Under the pieces are notes generated by a model that searched no databases, was not told the origin of the DNA, and worked only from the letters and a program-made list of their open reading frames with translations. From Rouxiella sp. WC2420 (lineage in GTDB: Bacteria > Pseudomonadota > Gammaproteobacteria > Enterobacterales > Enterobacteriaceae), in assembly GCF_041200025.1 (NCBI RefSeq), contig NZ_CP165628.1, positions 186,001 through 250,000 on the forward strand: 64,000 bases of DNA, written 5' to 3'. Shown one piece after another: positions 39,195 to 48,508 of this stretch. How positions within the stretch are numbered: position 1 is the stretch's first letter; each line of letters begins with the position of its first letter. The translations under genes were made by a program, and so were the position numbers.

Positions 39195-39646
39195 AAGAAA
39201 CTCCTTCCATAAGTCATTAAACGTTTGTTCGGATTATGTGTGTGCCATCCTGACACTGCCGCATAAAGTAATCATCACATAAACTATTGTAATCATAACA
39301 ACAGGCTGAAAACCTTGCATACCTCAAGTATAGCGCTAAAAACACGATCAGAATGTCTTCATTAATCAGCATAATGTTTTAAATCACGTTGTTTGCAGAG
39401 AATTTCATTGAGAAAAATGATTTTTTTGCTCCCCGATTTTTATTTCATTTCCTACACTCAATAATAAGCGGGAGTGCAATATTTCGTCTCTTCACGCAAG
39501 TGATGCAAACGCTGAGGTGGCTAGCCCGGAAAGGGTCTGGGGGGCGGGCAAACAATTGCCCTGGGTATCAAGCAAAAAGCAGAGAGTTACGGCGGAAAGC
39601 ACTCAGCCTGGTTTCGCTGAGTTTGATGCCGCCTTAAGGGGGAACC
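39195..39646. other. uspA-uspB divergent regulatory region
   Basis: No gene is supported in 452 bp. Upstream regions of both stress genes lie here, with an AT-rich centre at 39220-39460. Individual promoters could not be placed with confidence. Confidence 0.5.
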
Positions 39647-39982
39647 ATGATCAGTCCCATTGCGCTATTTTGGGCTTTATGTGTGGTATGTGTTGTGAAT
39701 ATGCTGCGTTACTACTCTTCTCTGCGTGCCTTGCTGGTGGTATTACGCGGATGCGATCCGCTGCTTTATCAATATGTCGACGGCGGAGGATTCTTTACAG
39801 CACACGGACAGCCGAGCAAGCAAATACGCCTGGTGCGTTATATTTACGCTCAGCGCTATGTTGATCACCACGACCCCGAATTTATCCGTCGCTGTGAAAG
39901 GGTACGAGGTCAGTTTGTACTCACCACGGGATTATGCGGATTAATTCTGATCAGCATGCTGGCAATGCTAATTTGGTACTAA
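39647..39982 (+). CDS. uspB: universal stress protein B
   Basis: 111 residues with a transmembrane helix at each end ([14 protein letters not shown] and [15 protein letters not shown]) and a conserved middle ([24 protein letters not shown]). AAGGGGGAACC precedes ATG 39647. In E. coli it is an RpoS-dependent inner membrane protein linked to ethanol tolerance. It keeps its place beside uspA and pit. Confidence 0.96.
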   Translation: MISPIALFWALCVVCVVNMLRYYSSLRALLVVLRGCDPLLYQYVDGGGFFTAHGQPSKQIRLVRYIYAQRYVDHHDPEFIRRCERVRGQFVLTTGLCGLILISMLAMLIWY

Positions 39983-40034
39983 TTTCAGGCGGGTTTTTTG
40001 AGAGACATACCAAATTGATTAAATGGAAAAAAAT

Positions 40035-40066
40035 AAGGCGGCGCATTCTCATGCACCGCCTTTTTT
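40035..40066 (+). terminator. rho-independent terminator of uspB
   Basis: AAGGCGG-C-GCA and TGC-A-CCGCCTT pair around a 6-nt loop, followed by a run of T. It lies between the convergent uspB and pit genes. Confidence 0.88.
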
Positions 40067-40127
40067 ACTGCTTGGTTTACACTCTTGCCGCCTTGCGACA
40101 GCACTGATGGCCGCGTAAAACTTTTAT

Positions 40128-41627
40128 TTAGATCAGTTTAAGTGCCAGCCAGTAAAGCCCACCGGATAACAAGATTGATACCGGCAAAGTGAGTAACCAC
40201 GCCAGCGCAATATTCTTGATAGTTTTGCTCTGCACGCCACCGCCATCTACGATCATGGTTCCTGCGACCGCAGAAGACAGAACGTGGGTGGTAGAAACAG
40301 GCATTCCGGTATAGCTGGCGACACCAATCGACACCGCAGCAGTCACCTGAGCAGATAAACCCTGCCCATAGGTCATTCCTTTTTTACCAATCTTCTCACC
40401 GATGGTGGTCGCAACGCGTTTCCAGCCAATCATGGTTCCCAGCGCCAGCGCCAGCGCTACGGCAACGATAATCCAGATAGGCGCGTATTCAACGGTTTCC
40501 AGCAGGTCGCCGTGTAAGTCGTTGAGGAAATGCTTATCTGCTGGGCTGGTATCGCTCAGCTTGGCGGTCTTGTCGGCAGTGTCGGCAATACACATCAGCA
40601 TACGACGCATCTGGCTACGCTGTTCTGGCGCCAGGTCAGCGTAACTTTGCAGGTTAGTCATCATCGCCTGAGAGCGAGTAATCGCTTCCATCGCCAGGCT
40701 GTCGTTGCAATGGAACTCAACGGTAGCATGGTCGCTGGTGGCAGCTGGAGCAGGCACCAAAGGTGTCAACGCCACGACTTCCGGCAAAGCCTTGTTGTGT
40801 TGCTGATAATACTGTTGCAGGTGCGTCACGGCATCACGAGTACGAGTGATGTCATAACCGGTGGCATTCATATTAAGTACGAATCCAGCGGGTGCAACGC
40901 CTATTAAAACCAGCATAATCAGACCAATGCCTTTCTGACCATCGTTCGCACCGTGGGAGAAACTTACCCCGATAGCAGAAACGATTAAGCCGATGCGCGT
41001 CCAGAATGGCGGCTTTTTCTTGCCGTCTTTCTTCTCGCGTTCAGCCGGAGTCAGGTGCATACGCCTGCGCTTTTTACTTCCACTCCAGTAGCGGCGGAGC
41101 AGGAAAATCAAGCTTCCGGCCATAATCATCCCCACCAGTGGCGAGATAATCAGTGACAGGAAAATGCTAATCATTTTAGGAATGTTTAGGGCATCAATAA
41201 CTGAACTGTGAGTCAAAAGCGCGTTGGTCAGACCTACGCCGATAATGGCTCCGATGAGCGTGTGAGAGCTGGACGCCGGAAGGCCGAAATACCAGGTTCC
41301 AAGGTTCCAGATAATCGCCGCCAACAGCATTGAAAATACCATGGCGAGACCATGTGCGGACCCCACGTTCAATAGCAAATCAGTAGGCAGCAGGTGAACG
41401 ATGGAATAAGCCACGCTCAAGCCGCCAAGCATGACGCCAAAGAAGTTGAATGCGCCAGCCATCAAAACGGCAAGTTGAGAACGCATGGCGCGCGTATAAA
41501 TTACAGTCGCCACTGCGTTGGCCGTGTCGTGGAAGCCGTTAATGGCTTCGTAAAACAGAACAAACAGTAACGCGAGTATCAATAACAGGCCGGTATGGAA
41601 ATCCAACCCGGCGAATAAATGCAGCAT
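40128..41627 (-). CDS. pitA: low-affinity inorganic phosphate transporter (Pit)
   Basis: 499 residues from ATG 41627 ([20 protein letters not shown]), the exact length of E. coli PitA; upstream codons are not family-like. The two inverted repeats carry [18 protein letters not shown] and [17 protein letters not shown], the Pit signature, with a large loop between. It symports metal-phosphate with protons in the inner membrane. PitA against PitB is decided by position next to uspB and yhiN. Confidence 0.94.
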   Translation of the reverse strand: MLHLFAGLDFHTGLLLILALLFVLFYEAINGFHDTANAVATVIYTRAMRSQLAVLMAGAFNFFGVMLGGLSVAYSIVHLLPTDLLLNVGSAHGLAMVFSMLLAAIIWNLGTWYFGLPASSSHTLIGAIIGVGLTNALLTHSSVIDALNIPKMISIFLSLIISPLVGMIMAGSLIFLLRRYWSGSKKRRRMHLTPAEREKKDGKKKPPFWTRIGLIVSAIGVSFSHGANDGQKGIGLIMLVLIGVAPAGFVLNMNATGYDITRTRDAVTHLQQYYQQHNKALPEVVALTPLVPAPAATSDHATVEFHCNDSLAMEAITRSQAMMTNLQSYADLAPEQRSQMRRMLMCIADTADKTAKLSDTSPADKHFLNDLHGDLLETVEYAPIWIIVAVALALALGTMIGWKRVATTIGEKIGKKGMTYGQGLSAQVTAAVSIGVASYTGMPVSTTHVLSSAVAGTMIVDGGGVQSKTIKNIALAWLLTLPVSILLSGGLYWLALKLI

Positions 41628-41946
41628 AATTGTTACGCCAGTTTGTGGACATGAACGCCGCGCATTATCTGCGAGAACAGGGGGGGTGGAAAAGGAAAAT
41701 ATGACATTTTTTTGACTAAACCTAGACGCAGAATCAATGATATGCAAAGAGCTTGTGAAAAAACAGTTGATTTAGAAGGATTTTTTACCAAGAAATATTT
41801 TCTTACAGGCCAAGAATAGTCTTAGGTCTTCTGGATTATCGACGCGTCACAGCTTACAATCTGCCGCGCAATAAGCTGAGTTGAACGCTTTTTGCCCACT
41901 GCCAGAGATTTTTTTTACCCCGTATGCGCTATTCAGAGAGGTTTTT
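41628..41946. other. pit-yhiN divergent intergenic region
   Basis: No gene is supported. Frames extending pit or yhiN upstream into this region lack family similarity. I saw no distinct operator. Confidence 0.5.
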
Positions 41947-43149
41947 GTGGAACAGTACGATGTTGTAGTCATTGGTGCCGGTGCGGCAGGAATGTTTTGC
42001 GCAGCACAAGCGGGCCAGGGTGGCTGCAAAGTATTGTTGCTGGATAATGGCAAAAAGCTGGGACGCAAGATCCTGATGTCCGGCGGCGGTCGTTGTAATT
42101 TCACTAACCTCTATACCGAACCCGCGGCTTACCTGTCTGAAAATCCGCATTTCTGTAAATCCGCACTGGCGCGTTACACCCAGTGGGATTTCATCGATCT
42201 GGTCAATCGTTACGGCATTGCCTGGCATGAAAAAACGCTGGGCCAGCTATTTTGCGACGACTCGGCCCAACAGATCGTGGCCCTGCTTGAGCAGGAATGC
42301 CAGAAAGGTAAGGTGACTTTTCGCCTGCGTAGTGAGATTAGCTCAGTGGACAAGGTTGAGTCCGGCTTTGCGCTGACAGTGAATGGTCAAGAAGTAAGCA
42401 CTCGCTCACTTGTTGTAGCCAGCGGTGGACTTTCCATGCCGGGATTAGGGGCTTCACCTTTTGGCTATCGACTGGCTGAGCAATTCGGGCTTAAAGTTCT
42501 GCCAACCCGCGCCGGTCTGGTGCCATTTACTCTGCACAAGCCGTTGCTAGAACATCTGCAGACGCTTTCCGGCGTTTCGGTGCCTGCTGTAATGACAGCG
42601 CAGGACGGCACAGTATTCCGTGAAAATATCCTCTTCACCCATCGAGGGCTGTCCGGGCCAGCCGTTTTGCAGCTATCAAGTTACTGGCAACCTGGCGAGT
42701 TTGTGAGCGTTAACTTACTTCCTACGCTAGTATTGGCGGACTTCCTGAATCAGCAGCGTCAGGATCATCCGAATCAGAGCCTGAAAAATACTCTTTCGTT
42801 GCATTTGCCTAAACGGCTGGTGGAATGTCTGCAAACGCTGGATCAAATCCCTGACGTCACACTGAAGCAGCTTAATCTGCCACAGCAGGCAGCTTTGATT
42901 GAGCAATTGCAGAACTGGCAGGTGCAGCCGAACGGGACCGAAGGCTATCGTACCGCCGAAGTCACTATGGGCGGCGTCGACACCCGCGCGCTATCGTCGA
43001 AAACCATGGCGGCCAACGGCGTGCCCGGATTGTACTTTATCGGCGAAGTCGTCGACGTCACTGGCTGGCTCGGCGGCTATAACTTCCAATGGGCCTGGAG
43101 CTCAGCCTGGGCCTGTGCACAGGATTTAGTAAAGGTATTTGGAGAATAG
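41947..43149 (+). CDS. yhiN: flavoprotein YhiN (HI0933/BaiN family)
   Basis: GTG at 41947, preceded by GAGAGG, gives 400 residues as in E. coli. The FAD site is VVIGAGAAGMFCAAQAG; RKILMSGGGRCNFTNLY and LFTHRGLSGPAVLQLSSYW are family signatures; the C terminus has FIGEVVDVTGWLGGYNFQWAW. A BaiN-like or other NAD(P)H-dependent oxidoreductase activity is expected; the E. coli role is not known. A 9-bp hairpin (43150-43183) directly follows the stop and may end the transcript. Confidence 0.94.
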   Translation: MEQYDVVVIGAGAAGMFCAAQAGQGGCKVLLLDNGKKLGRKILMSGGGRCNFTNLYTEPAAYLSENPHFCKSALARYTQWDFIDLVNRYGIAWHEKTLGQLFCDDSAQQIVALLEQECQKGKVTFRLRSEISSVDKVESGFALTVNGQEVSTRSLVVASGGLSMPGLGASPFGYRLAEQFGLKVLPTRAGLVPFTLHKPLLEHLQTLSGVSVPAVMTAQDGTVFRENILFTHRGLSGPAVLQLSSYWQPGEFVSVNLLPTLVLADFLNQQRQDHPNQSLKNTLSLHLPKRLVECLQTLDQIPDVTLKQLNLPQQAALIEQLQNWQVQPNGTEGYRTAEVTMGGVDTRALSSKTMAANGVPGLYFIGEVVDVTGWLGGYNFQWAWSSAWACAQDLVKVFGE

Positions 43150-43328
43150 TTGAGAGCCGATCAAATATTCACCAGGCTCTCAAGGGGAATGACGAATTGC
43201 TTATGCAAATTCCTAATCGTCGTAAAAGTTTGATTGCTGTTGCTTCGTCATTCCAGGCTTTAAAAGATTGTTCGGCATCAGACTTATTATTCCAGCAAGC
43301 TTTCAAGACTACGATGGATACCGGCAAT

Positions 43329-44261
43329 TTAATTTATTGGCAACCGGTCAAGAATGGCCTGTGCGGTATTTACATCAGTGACCAGAGAATTAATCATCCC
43401 CGAACGAACCGCGCCAATAATTCCGGCCGCTTTCTCCGGCGTTGCCGCCACGCCGATGGTCAGCGGCGTGCGGCGCAGCTGTTCAACAGAGGCGGCAATC
43501 ATGCTTTCTTCTCCTTGCCAATGCAGAATTTCGCCTGACTCAGTGATGTAATGGCGTAATACGTCGCCATTGGCGTGGCTCAGCGCCTGCTCACTCGGCG
43601 TTGCGGTGCTGCTTTCGCTAGGTCTTGGCTCGTGAGTCAGGCCGATGCCGACAATCGCCACATCCAGCCTGTCCCAAAGAGAAATAATTTCCTGCACGCT
43701 TGGGTCACGCAAGAAAGCTTCGCGCAGCTCTGGGGATGAAATATAAGGTGCGTGGAGAAAATAAGGCGTGCCTTCCATTTGTTCAGCCGCGCGACGGACA
43801 AACTCGGTAATCTGAAAATGTGGTGCAGCCTGCTGCATGCCGCCGTTCAACGCGACGGTCAACACACCCGGTAAACGCGGTAGCCCAGCCAACGTCACTT
43901 CCCTCACTGCACGTCCCCAGCCAATGCCCAGCACTGACCCTGCGCTCAGCCCGGCCTGTGAAAGCAGCGAGGCCAGCGGAGTACGCAAAGAATCCAGAAC
44001 ATTGTTCGGCGGAGCATCAACCACGTAGGCGTGCTTCAACCCCAGACGCTGCACCAGATCGGCAGTCATGTTTTCCGGAGAAGCTAAACCTATGACTTCT
44101 ATACGAACTATGCCTGCCGCCCGCGCTTTGTTAAGCAAACGGGAAATGGTCGCCGTTGAGACATCCAGCTTGCGGGCGATCTCGACCTGCGACATGTCTG
44201 ACTCGTAATGCAGCTTCGCCACCATGTGCATTAATGTGCGCGTTGCTGCAATATCTTGCAA
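43329..44261 (-). CDS. SorC-family sugar-responsive regulator
   Basis: 310 residues. An N-terminal helix-turn-helix (MSQVEIARKLDVSTATISRLLNKARAAGIVRI) is followed by the sugar-phosphate-binding domain (SVLGIGWGRAVREV, LNGGMQQAAP, AIVGIGLT). SorC regulators respond to phosphorylated sugars. It is divergent from the aldolase-kinase-PTS genes, with near-palindromic sites between, so it most likely controls that locus, binding its phosphorylated substrate or the aldolase substrate. Confidence 0.9.
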   Translation of the reverse strand: MQDIAATRTLMHMVAKLHYESDMSQVEIARKLDVSTATISRLLNKARAAGIVRIEVIGLASPENMTADLVQRLGLKHAYVVDAPPNNVLDSLRTPLASLLSQAGLSAGSVLGIGWGRAVREVTLAGLPRLPGVLTVALNGGMQQAAPHFQITEFVRRAAEQMEGTPYFLHAPYISSPELREAFLRDPSVQEIISLWDRLDVAIVGIGLTHEPRPSESSTATPSEQALSHANGDVLRHYITESGEILHWQGEESMIAASVEQLRRTPLTIGVAATPEKAAGIIGAVRSGMINSLVTDVNTAQAILDRLPIN

Positions 44262-44318
44262 AATTGGCTCTTTCAGCTTGAAATTCCTTTCAGTAATGAA
44301 TTACACTCAAAGCGTTGG

Positions 44319-44337
44319 TTGAGGAATTATTGCTCAA
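44319..44337. promoter_or_regulatory. candidate SorC-type operator
   Basis: TTGAGGAATTATTGCTCAA is a near-perfect 19-bp palindrome between the divergent regulator and aldolase genes. TGTTCA-type half-sites recur at about 44356 and 44390. No other candidate stands out. Confidence 0.5.
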
Positions 44338-44495
44338 TAGCCGTGATAAAGCAATGTTCACCAAGGGCGTTAAACCCTTTAAAACCGGCATTGTTCAAGT
44401 TTTTCGACCTCTCTGAATCCTCAGGGAAACGACAGAGCGTCCAGTGTAATCGAGATTTTTTAATCTGTAATAAATTTCACGCAAAGGAGAGTTCC

Positions 44496-45440
44496 ATGTC
44501 AAAGTTGTCTACTTCAGAATTACGCGGCTACCAGCAAATTTGTGGTCAAAATGGTGCCATGCTGGTTATCGCCTGCGACCAACGTGGTGGCATGCGCACT
44601 CTGCTTGCCAGCGATCCTCAGCAGCAAGCTTCTATTTCCGAAAAACAGCTCGGCCTGATTAAAGCCGACATCACGCAGTATCTGGCCAGCAAAGCTTCGT
44701 GCGTTCTGGTTGACCCGATTTGCGCCGTACCACAACTGGTTGATGATGGCATTATTGCCCGTGATACTGCGTTGCTAATCGGGCTGGATGCCTCGGGGTG
44801 GGATAACTCTCCAGAAGGTTATCGCCTTTCACGTCTGGCAAAAGACGTTGATGCGCGCCGCGTGCGTGAACTGGGTGCCACCGGCGGCAAGATCATGGTT
44901 TACCTGCGTTCAGACAAGCCCGAAGCCAATCGCCATAATATTGAAATCTTGCATAAGTGCGTGGAGGATTTTGCCAAGGAAGATTTATTACTGGTGGTGG
45001 AGTTTCTGACTTATAAACTGGATAGCGAAAGCGACGAGGAATATAAAGCCAAAGTGCCGGAGCTGATTTATGGCGGGACAAAAATCTGCCTCGATGCGGG
45101 TTCTAAAGTGCTGAAACTGCCTTATCCGGGTTCTAAACAGGCTTGCGCAGCTATCACCGAGCTTGCCGGAGACGTGCCTTGGGCGGTACTGTCAGCAGGT
45201 GTTGACCACACAACTTTCCTGAAACAGGTTGAAGATGCAATGAGCACTGGCGCATCTGGCGTGATTGCCGGGCGCTCGCTGTGGAAAGACTGTATCTCTC
45301 TGGATCACGATATTACCAGAAACAAGCTGGAAACAGTGGCGGTTCCTCGTTTGAAAGAGCTGCAAGCCGTGATTCAGAAATATTATAAAGCCGCCCACAA
45401 GGGTAAAAACGCATCAACCGAACAGGTGGAACATGTCTGA
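44496..45440 (+). CDS. tagatose-1,6-bisphosphate aldolase-like class I aldolase (LacD/YihT family)
   Basis: 314 residues from ATG 44496, with AAGGAGA eight bases upstream. The family shows in GAMLVIACDQRGGMRTLL, LLIGLDASGWD, VEFLTYKL and the TIM-barrel stretch SKVLKLPYPGS, which probably holds the Schiff-base lysine, then VLSAGVDHTTFLKQVEDAMSTGASGVIAGRSLW. It should split a ketose (bis)phosphate into dihydroxyacetone phosphate and an aldehyde. It overlaps the kinase gene by 8 bp. LacD, YihT and related substrates cannot be told apart by eye. Confidence 0.82.
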   Translation: MSKLSTSELRGYQQICGQNGAMLVIACDQRGGMRTLLASDPQQQASISEKQLGLIKADITQYLASKASCVLVDPICAVPQLVDDGIIARDTALLIGLDASGWDNSPEGYRLSRLAKDVDARRVRELGATGGKIMVYLRSDKPEANRHNIEILHKCVEDFAKEDLLLVVEFLTYKLDSESDEEYKAKVPELIYGGTKICLDAGSKVLKLPYPGSKQACAAITELAGDVPWAVLSAGVDHTTFLKQVEDAMSTGASGVIAGRSLWKDCISLDHDITRNKLETVAVPRLKELQAVIQKYYKAAHKGKNASTEQVEHV

Positions 45441-46011
45441 TAACAGAGACGTTTTTAACGACGAAACGCTGGCCAAACCGGAAAAACGGGTCATTCTGGT
45501 CAACGGGATACCTGCTTCTGGTAAAAGCAGCCTCGCCGTTGAACTCTCTGCTAAAACCGGTTGGTTACAGCTGTCGCTGGATGGTATTAAAAACCCGTTT
45601 TTGCAACGGCTCGAAGGCGTCGATCGCGCTTTTAATCGAAAACTGGGACAGGCCAGCTATCAGGTGATTTGGTCAATTATCGCCGATGCGCCGCAAGGTA
45701 GTACTTTTATTGTTGATGCCTGGTTTGGTTTTCAGCCAAAAGAGGTGTTGACAGAATATCTGACTCAGGCGGGTATTACGCAGGTGCTGGAAATATGGTG
45801 TCAGGTTTCACCGGCAACCGCAGCAGCACGTTACGAAGCCAGATTGGGAGAACGTCTTCCCGGCCATTTAGGCGCGGAATATATTCCTGAATTAAAAGTT
45901 CTGGCGAAAAAAGCACAGCCGATGGAGTTAGGTCCGGTATATTATTCCGATCAGGAAATTCCGGCAGATATTAATGCCATTAAACTTTGGGCTGAAGACG
46001 TGATGAAATAA
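45433..46011 (+). CDS. P-loop kinase, chloramphenicol phosphotransferase-like
   Basis: 192 residues with Walker A VNGIPASGKSS near residue 25 and a short kinase fold of the CPT/AAA-33 type (LQLSLDGIKNPF, FIVDAWFGFQP, ERLPGHLGAEYI). Its gene overlaps the aldolase gene by 8 bp and lies in a sugar locus, so a sugar or sugar-phosphate kinase role is more likely than antibiotic resistance. It could supply the second phosphate for a bisphosphate aldolase. Function is inferred from context only. Confidence 0.78.
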   Translation: MSDNRDVFNDETLAKPEKRVILVNGIPASGKSSLAVELSAKTGWLQLSLDGIKNPFLQRLEGVDRAFNRKLGQASYQVIWSIIADAPQGSTFIVDAWFGFQPKEVLTEYLTQAGITQVLEIWCQVSPATAAARYEARLGERLPGHLGAEYIPELKVLAKKAQPMELGPVYYSDQEIPADINAIKLWAEDVMK

Positions 46012-46274
46012 CTTGATGGCAGTCTAATATTAATTAACTGTGTTTTAGCGTAATTCTTGCATTTATCTTGAAATAGTTGCCTTAAATTAAATTTGGCAAT
46101 TGTCGAACACCTGTGTCATTTATTTGTTAAGAAAGTCATTATTATTATTTTTGCATCGTTGATAAATAGGAAAGGGTAGATCACAGTTTTCATTTAAAAT
46201 TAATATGATACTGAGAAAAGCCAATTTTTATTTTAATGGAATGATCTTTTATAAAGAGATCTTGAAGAGGCAAT

Positions 46275-46718
46275 ATGTTAACCGACTGGATTAATGAAAG
46301 TAATATTAGCATCGTTGAACATACAGATGGCTGGCAAAGTGCCGTTGCTCTGGCTGTACAGCCGCTGATTGATAATGGCGCGGTAGAACCCCGTTATCTT
46401 CAAGCTATTTATGATATGCACCGTGAAATAGGTCCTTATTATGTTCTGGGAGAAGGCATTGCCATGCCGCATGCCAGACCGGAAGAGGGCGTGAATCGTA
46501 CAGCATTATCTCTGGTTATTGTTCCTGATGGCGTAGAGTTTCATAGTGAAGATAACGATCCGGTTTATATTGTTTTTGCGCTAGCGGCTATCGACAGTAA
46601 TTCACATATCGAAATGATCGCCAGCCTCTCCAATCTTTTTTGCGACGATGAAGTCGTAGAAAAATTAAGAGGTTGCCAGAGCAGGCAGGAGGTATTGCAG
46701 GCCATTCGAGAATACTAA
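46275..46718 (+). CDS. PTS EIIA component, fructose/mannitol/ascorbate type
   Basis: 147 residues, EIIA of the UlaC/FruA type. The phosphorylated His66 is in GIAMPHARPEEGV. It passes phosphate from HPr to the EIIB at 46833. It has an AAGAGG ribosome site and follows the kinase gene by 263 AT-rich bp that may carry a separate promoter. Confidence 0.9.
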   Translation: MLTDWINESNISIVEHTDGWQSAVALAVQPLIDNGAVEPRYLQAIYDMHREIGPYYVLGEGIAMPHARPEEGVNRTALSLVIVPDGVEFHSEDNDPVYIVFALAAIDSNSHIEMIASLSNLFCDDEVVEKLRGCQSRQEVLQAIREY

Positions 46719-46769
46719 AATCTCTTAATATCAGTTCGATGAAGTGTAAGCCCCTGCGATACATCTATA

Positions 46770-46823
46770 TTAGGTGAGCAAAGGGGTATCCGAAGTGTGT
46801 CTTATCAATTAACGATCACCTAA
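46770..46823 (+). other. possible hairpin hiding the EIIB ribosome site
   Basis: TTAGGTGA (46770-46777) is exactly complementary to TCACCTAA (46816-46823), which touches the AAGGA ribosome site of the EIIB gene at 46833. The 38-nt loop weakens the helix. Local secondary structure could tune EIIB synthesis. Confidence 0.35.
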
Positions 46824-46832
46824 GGAACACCT

Positions 46833-47135
46833 ATGAAAAAGTTATCTATTTTGGCAGTGTGTGGCGCAGGTCTTGGCAGCAGCTTCGCCTGCGAAATGAG
46901 CATTGAAGCCGCATTGAAAGATCTGGGTATCGACGCTGAGCTGTCTCACTGTGATATTTCCAGCGCTACATCAACCCGTGCCGATATTATTTTTACCGGC
47001 GAAAATTTCCGTTCACAGTTTGCTCACTACAATATCAGTGCGACCGTTATTTACTTGAAGCGTCTGGTCGATAAAAACGAGATTAAAGAAAAGCTCACGC
47101 CAGTACTGCAAGAAATGGGTCTAATGGCGTACTAA
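46833..47135 (+). CDS. PTS EIIB component, ascorbate (SgaB/UlaB) type
   Basis: 100 residues. The phosphocysteine loop is AVCGAGLGSSFACEMS with the active Cys10. It takes phosphate from EIIA and gives it to the sugar bound by EIIC. The IIA-IIB-IIC split arrangement is that of the ascorbate (Ula) class, but the aldolase neighbours differ from ula genes. Confidence 0.92.
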   Translation: MKKLSILAVCGAGLGSSFACEMSIEAALKDLGIDAELSHCDISSATSTRADIIFTGENFRSQFAHYNISATVIYLKRLVDKNEIKEKLTPVLQEMGLMAY

Positions 47136-47225
47136 TATTAAATATAAAATAGATAGATAAAAATAAAGTTATAACTACATCTTACCCAATAGCTCGATCA
47201 ACGTGAACTCTACAGGGGACTTAAT

Positions 47226-48491
47226 ATGTCTTTCCTTCATTTTATTGTAAACGACGTACTCGGCCAGGCGTCAATTTTAATATCCCTGATTGCTATGATC
47301 GGGCTGATTGCTCTTAGAAAAAGTCCGGGCCAGATAATTACTGGTACTTTAAAAACGCTGCTGGGTTTTCTGGTATTACTGTCCGGTGCCAGCATTATTG
47401 TGGCGACATTAACCTTCCTTGGTGAGATATTCCAGAAAGGCTTCCACATGCGCGGCATCGTCACCGATGTCGGGTCAATTGCGGGTATTGCACAGCAAAC
47501 ATTAGGACGCGAAACTGCATTAATCATGGTGCTGGCATTTGTTGTTAATATCCTGATTGCCCGCTTCACGCGCTTTAAATATATATTCCTCACAGGACAG
47601 GCCTCTTTGTGGATGGCAACTGTCTGCTCGGTCATTGGTTACATGGGCGGCCTGCGCGGCACAGAGCTTATCCTGACTGGTGGAGTGATTGCCGGGGTGA
47701 TGGCGGTGGGTATGCCGGTTCTGGCACAGCCGATTGTGCGCAAAATTACTGGCTCGGACGACTTTGCGCTCGGCCATTTCTGTACCATCGGCTATATCAT
47801 TCAGGCCGGTGTGGCGAAAATAACCGGCGATGTCAGTAAAAGTACCGAAGATCTCGAATTGCCACAGGCGCTGTCATTCTTGCAGGATACCTATCTGTCG
47901 ATGATGGTAGTGATGATCCCTATTTATCTGATCCCTGCCGCCGTGGCAGGTCCTGAGGTGATTGCCCCTTACGCCAACAGCGTTAACTATTTAGTTTATG
48001 CCTTCCTGCAATCGATCCAGTTTGTGGTCGGGGTTTATGTGCTGTTGGCCGGCGTGCGACTGTTACTGGCAGAAATCGTGCCGGCGTTCCGTGGAATTGC
48101 GCTGCGCATTGTGCCAAACGCTATTCCGGCTCTTGATTGCCCGGTGTTGTTCCCTTACGCCCCAAATGCGGTAATCATCGGCTTTATCTCTACCACCATC
48201 GGCTCGATTATTGGCATGTTCCTGTTCCCAACCATTGGGTTGGCAATGATTTTACCAGGCATGCTGACCAATTTCTTTGCCGGTGGCACTGCCGGGATAT
48301 TCGGTAATGCCGTCGGCGGCCGTCGTGGCGCGATAATTGGCGGCATTTTCCATGGCCTGTTTATTACTCTGTTGCCTGCACTGTTGCTGCCGCTACTCGG
48401 TAAATTTGGTTTATCCAACGTGACCTTCAGCGACTCGGACGTGATTAGTGTCGGGCTGGTATTTGGTCACATCCTTAACTTCTTCCACTAG
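47226..48491 (+). CDS. PTS EIIC permease, ascorbate (SgaT/UlaA) type
   Basis: 421 residues, all membrane helices of the UlaA class, with LGFLVLLSGASIIVATL, GYIIQAGVAKITGD and VLFPYAPNAVIIGFI as family stretches. It carries the sugar across the inner membrane while EIIB phosphorylates it. E. coli UlaA is 465 residues; this one is slightly shorter. The substrate may be a pentitol, ketose or ascorbate-like compound; the aldolase points to a ketose phosphate pathway. Confidence 0.9.
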   Translation: MSFLHFIVNDVLGQASILISLIAMIGLIALRKSPGQIITGTLKTLLGFLVLLSGASIIVATLTFLGEIFQKGFHMRGIVTDVGSIAGIAQQTLGRETALIMVLAFVVNILIARFTRFKYIFLTGQASLWMATVCSVIGYMGGLRGTELILTGGVIAGVMAVGMPVLAQPIVRKITGSDDFALGHFCTIGYIIQAGVAKITGDVSKSTEDLELPQALSFLQDTYLSMMVVMIPIYLIPAAVAGPEVIAPYANSVNYLVYAFLQSIQFVVGVYVLLAGVRLLLAEIVPAFRGIALRIVPNAIPALDCPVLFPYAPNAVIIGFISTTIGSIIGMFLFPTIGLAMILPGMLTNFFAGGTAGIFGNAVGGRRGAIIGGIFHGLFITLLPALLLPLLGKFGLSNVTFSDSDVISVGLVFGHILNFFH

Positions 48492-48508
48492 GTTCAGCGG
48501 AGGCTGAT

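Noticed and set aside
39389-39637. 82-codon plus-strand frame upstream of uspB
   Set aside because: It has low-complexity composition, no ribosome site and lies in the regulatory region of the uspA-uspB pair.
45433-46011. Chloramphenicol resistance gene
   Set aside because: Only the P-loop fold is shared; overlap with an aldolase gene and the PTS neighbours point to sugar metabolism.
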